From JBMNQI01 sp050944055 (GTDB lineage Bacteria > Bacillota > Clostridia > Oscillospirales > Oscillospiraceae), in assembly GCA_050944055.1 (NCBI GenBank), contig JBMNQI010000037.1, positions 1 through 23,345 on the forward strand: a stretch of 23,345 nt of DNA. Reading direction: 5' to 3'. This document shows, piece by piece, positions 20,749 to 23,345 of this stretch. Position numbers and translations under genes: made by a program. Position 1 is the stretch's first letter. Every line of letters starts with the position of its first letter. The notes below the pieces were generated by a model, which saw only the letters and a list, made by a program, of their open reading frames with translations, had not been told where the DNA came from and made no database searches.

Positions 20749-22914
20749 ATGAGTATCAAAATCGCGCTGGCGGGCAACCCCAACAGCGGCAAGACGACGA
20801 TGTTCAACGACCTCACCGGCTCAAGCCAGTATGTGGGGAACTGGCCCGGCGTCACGGTGGAAAAAAAGGAAGGAAGGCTGAAGGGACGCAAGGACATTAT
20901 CATCCAGGACCTGCCCGGCATCTATTCCCTGTCGCCATACACGCTTGAGGAAGTGATAGCGAGAAGCTATCTGGTCGGCGAAAAGCCGGACGCAATCATC
21001 AACATTGTGGACGGCACCAATATCGAGAGAAACTTGTACCTGACGACGCAGCTGGTTGAGCTGGGCATCCCGACCGTGATTGCCGTCAACATGATCGATA
21101 TCGTCAGAAAGAACGGCGACGTGATCGATTTGAAGAAGCTGGGCGAGGCGCTCGGCTGCGAGGTGGTGGAAACCTCCGCTCTCAAAGGGACCGGCTCGCG
21201 CGAGGCGGCGGAAAGGGCTGCGGCGCTTGCGGGAAGAGAAGCGCCGCCGAACAGCCTGCCCTCCGTATTCAGCGGCAGCGTGGAGCACGCGATCGCGCAC
21301 ATTGAGGAATCGATCGAGGGCAGGGTTCCGGACCGCTATCTTAGGTGGTACGCGATCAAGCTTTTCGAGCGCGACGAAAAGGTCAGGGAGGAACTGAAGC
21401 TCGACGAGGCGATGCTCGGGCACCTTGAGGAGCATATCGCGGCGTGCGAGCGCGAGATGGACGACGACGCGGAGAGCGTCATCACGAACCAGCGCTACGC
21501 GTATATTTCCAAGGTTGTTTCCGCGGCCGTTAAAAAGAAGACACGAAAGGGCGGCACGGCCTCCGACAGGATCGACAGGATCGTGACCAACCGCGTCCTC
21601 GCGCTCCCGATTTTCGCTCTGGTCATGTTCTGCGTGTACTACATATCCATTACGACCATTGGCGATATCGTAACAGGCTGGACGAACGACACGCTGTTCG
21701 GCGAACTGATCTGCGGCAACCTGCGCGGCTTTTTGAGCGGCGCGGGAGTTGCCGGCTGGCTTACCGGCCTCGTGGTGGACGGCATCGTGGGCGGCGTCGG
21801 CGCGGTTATCGGCTTCGTGCCGCAGATGCTGATTTTGTTTTTCATGCTGTCCATCCTTGAGGATGTGGGCTACATGGCGCGCGTGGCGTTCATCATGGAC
21901 AGGATCTTCCGCGGGTTCGGGCTGTCCGGCAAGAGCTTCATCCCCATGCTGATCGGTTCAGGCTGCTCCGTGCCCGGCATCATGGCGTCCCGCACCATTG
22001 AGAACGAGCGCGACCGCCGGATGACCATCATGACGACCTCCTTTATCCCCTGCGGCGCAAAGATGCCCATCGTCGCGCTGTTCGCGGGCGCGCTGTTCGG
22101 CGGTTCCGGCTGGGTGGCCACATCCGCGTATTTTATCGGGGTGGCGGCCGTCATCGTTTCGGGAATCATCCTTAAAAAGACAAAGCCGTTTGCGGGCAAT
22201 CCCGCGCCGTTTGTCATGGAGCTGCCCGCATACCATGTTCCGGCGGCGGGCAACGTGCTGCGCAGCACATGGGAGCGCGGCTGGAGCTTCATAAGGCGCG
22301 CCGGCACCGTCATCCTCGCGTCCTCCGTCGCGCTGTGGTTCCTGCAGGCATTCGGCGTTGTTGACGGCGTGTTTCAAATGGTCGAGGACAACAATACGAG
22401 CCTGCTTGCCGCCATAGGCCGCGTCGTCGCTCCCGCTTTCGCGCCTTTGGGCTTCGGGACTTGGAAGGCCGCCGTCGCGACCTTTACGGGACTCATCGCG
22501 AAGGAAAACGTGGTCGGAACCTTCGGCGTGCTTTACGGCTTTGCCGAGGTTGCAGAGGACGGCGCGGAGATATGGTCGAACCTGGCCGCGGACTTCACCG
22601 GGCTTACGGCGTACAGCTTCATGCTGTTCAACCTCCTCTGCGCGCCCTGCTTCGCGGCCATGGGCGCAATCAGACGGGAAATGAACAGCGCGAAATGGAC
22701 ATGGGGCGCCATCGGCTATCTCTGCGTATTCGCTTATGCGATATCGCTCATCGTCTATCAGTTCGGCGCGCTGCTTGCCGGCGGCGGATTCGGAATCGGA
22801 ACCGTTTTCGCGGCCCTGTGCCTTGCGGGGCTTGTTTATCTGCTGCTCAGAAGGAATCAATACGACGGCCCGGCCGTCGCCGTTTCAAAGGGAAAAGAGA
22901 CCGCCGATGCTTAG
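20749..22914 (+). CDS. feoB: Ferrous iron transport protein B
   Basis: 721-residue Fe(II) transporter in the cytoplasmic membrane. The N-terminal G domain shows G1 GNPNSGKT (9-16), G2 region NWPGVTVEKKEG, G3 DLPGIYSL (54-61), G4 NMID and G5 SALKG. A helical switch domain follows to about residue 270. The membrane domain carries the two gate motifs with Cys, GCSVPGIMASR and PCGAKMPIVALF, and ENVVGTFGVLYGF near the end. Length is normal for the clostridial type. ATG 20749 has AAGGAGGG upstream. It overlaps the Cys-rich small protein by 8 nt. Isoleucine codons are mostly ATC, unlike the genes left of the tRNA. Confidence 0.98.
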   Translation: MSIKIALAGNPNSGKTTMFNDLTGSSQYVGNWPGVTVEKKEGRLKGRKDIIIQDLPGIYSLSPYTLEEVIARSYLVGEKPDAIINIVDGTNIERNLYLTTQLVELGIPTVIAVNMIDIVRKNGDVIDLKKLGEALGCEVVETSALKGTGSREAAERAAALAGREAPPNSLPSVFSGSVEHAIAHIEESIEGRVPDRYLRWYAIKLFERDEKVREELKLDEAMLGHLEEHIAACEREMDDDAESVITNQRYAYISKVVSAAVKKKTRKGGTASDRIDRIVTNRVLALPIFALVMFCVYYISITTIGDIVTGWTNDTLFGELICGNLRGFLSGAGVAGWLTGLVVDGIVGGVGAVIGFVPQMLILFFMLSILEDVGYMARVAFIMDRIFRGFGLSGKSFIPMLIGSGCSVPGIMASRTIENERDRRMTIMTTSFIPCGAKMPIVALFAGALFGGSGWVATSAYFIGVAAVIVSGIILKKTKPFAGNPAPFVMELPAYHVPAAGNVLRSTWERGWSFIRRAGTVILASSVALWFLQAFGVVDGVFQMVEDNNTSLLAAIGRVVAPAFAPLGFGTWKAAVATFTGLIAKENVVGTFGVLYGFAEVAEDGAEIWSNLAADFTGLTAYSFMLFNLLCAPCFAAMGAIRREMNSAKWTWGAIGYLCVFAYAISLIVYQFGALLAGGGFGIGTVFAALCLAGLVYLLLRRNQYDGPAVAVSKGKETADA

Positions 22915-23080
22915 CTTTATTTTTGAAAACCTTGCCAGCGTCATCGCCGGGACCGCCGTTTTCGCGATCGTCGCGGCGGTCGTTATAAAGATGATCCGGG
23001 ACCGGAAAACCCAAAAAAACTCCTGCGGGTGCGGCTGCTCCGGTTGCCCGGGCGCCGGAAAATGCGGCCGCGACCGATAA
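22907..23080 (+). CDS. FeoB-associated Cys-rich membrane protein
   Basis: 57 residues: one TM helix (about 9-29), a short basic segment, and a cytosolic tail with Cys at 40, 42, 44, 47 and 53 (CGCGCSGCPGAGKC). This is the pattern of the FeoB-associated Cys-rich family, comparable in role to FeoC and thought to bind iron or an Fe-S cluster next to FeoB (family inference). ATG 22907 lies inside the end of feoB (8-nt overlap), so translation is coupled. Confidence 0.9.
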   Translation: MLSFIFENLASVIAGTAVFAIVAAVVIKMIRDRKTQKNSCGCGCSGCPGAGKCGRDR

Positions 23081-23147
23081 GCCGTATCAGGGTATGGGCG
23101 GCGCGCGTCCGCATCCCGTTTCCATATCGTGCGCCAAGGTGGTTTTT

Positions 23148-23345
23148 ATGCGGCTGACATATTCACAAATGCGCTATATCCTGGCGATCGGCGTCCTTTC
23201 GGAAAAGGGCGCGGGCATACGCGCCTCCGACGTCGCGGCGGCTGAATACTCATCTGTTCTGTGGCTCGTTGTCACTGTGGGCGCGCTGCTCAATATAGCC
23301 ATCGGGGTACTGTCCGGCTGCTATCTCACGAGGCTTGCCACCGAC
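23148..23345 (+). CDS. Partial ORF: DtxR-like N terminus running into a transmembrane segment; open at window end
   Basis: 66 codons are visible without a stop. Residues 1-32 (RLTYSQMRYILAIGVLSE, then IRASDVAAA) look like the start of a DtxR/MntR-type regulator, which is a frequent last gene of feo operons. The recognition helix expected next is missing. From residue 33 the sequence becomes EYSSVLWLVVTVGALLNIAI with further hydrophobic residues to ~57 and then CYLTRLATD, a membrane helix with a positive following residue. ATG 23148 has AAGGTGG 5 nt upstream. It could be a fusion, a gene interrupted by an inserted element, or a misjoined contig; I cannot tell from here. Confidence 0.55.
   Translation, partial: MRLTYSQMRYILAIGVLSEKGAGIRASDVAAAEYSSVLWLVVTVGALLNIAIGVLSGCYLTRLATD

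Noticed and set aside
20821..21435. Minus-strand open frames opposite feoB (also 21870-22313 and 21958-22860)
   Set aside because: They are shadows of the GC-rich feoB codons, without ribosome binding sites or motifs.

Overview
The window looks like a chromosomal segment from an endospore-lineage member of the Bacillota, most likely a Clostridia/Oscillospirales-type anaerobe. Strong AGGAGG-type ribosome binding sites, TTGACA/TATAAT promoters, a YlmC/YmxH-family sporulation protein, a lone acetate kinase, a corrinoid protein with its reductive activator and an anaerobic feoAAB ferrous-iron operon all fit that. No phage, transposase, CRISPR array or rRNA is visible.

Layout. 1-900: 5' part of adenosylhomocysteinase on the minus strand, behind a structured leader (about 930-1115) that I cannot assign to a known riboswitch. 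1263-2662: a Derlin/rhomboid-like pseudoprotease with a C-terminal zinc finger, convergent with a GNAT acetyltransferase. 2728-5246: ackA and tmcAL, divergently transcribed. 5366-7108: rpsB-tsf on the minus strand, with a strong promoter, a structured rpsB leader and an intrinsic-terminator-like hairpin between the two genes. 7413-10452: ylmC, then a plus-strand cluster of a RACE-type 2Fe-2S/ASKHA activator, a MtbC/MtaC-like corrinoid protein and a Cys-rich DUF2284 protein, with no methyltransferase beside them. 10481-12100: a large, widely conserved but uncharacterised membrane protein. 12267-14201: a Rid-family protein without the catalytic Arg, then a PadR regulator overlapping a HAAS-domain membrane protein. 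14253-19008: a complete liv-type ABC uptake operon (livK-livH-livM-livG-livF) on the minus strand, with a strong hairpin after the binding-protein gene. 19304-19379: tRNA-Ala(CGC) with its own promoter and terminators.

After the tRNA the character changes. A DtxR/MntR-type metalloregulator faces feoA-feoA-feoB-(Cys-rich FeoB-associated protein), with several related AAGTTAG-type inverted repeats between them, one lying on the feo promoter. Isoleucine codon use switches from ATA-rich (for example the corrinoid gene) to ATC-rich (feo genes), suggesting that the block downstream of the tRNA has a different history. The window ends in an open reading frame that begins like a second DtxR-type regulator but runs into a transmembrane segment before its recognition helix. 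This may be a true fusion, an interrupted gene or an assembly join.

How the genes work together: ahcY recycles S-adenosylhomocysteine; the RACE/corrinoid/DUF2284 trio probably belongs to a corrinoid methyl-transfer reaction whose methyltransferases lie elsewhere; ackA makes ATP and acetate; liv imports branched-chain or related amino acids; feo imports Fe(II) under metal-dependent repression. All functions are inferred from motifs read by eye; no database search was run.
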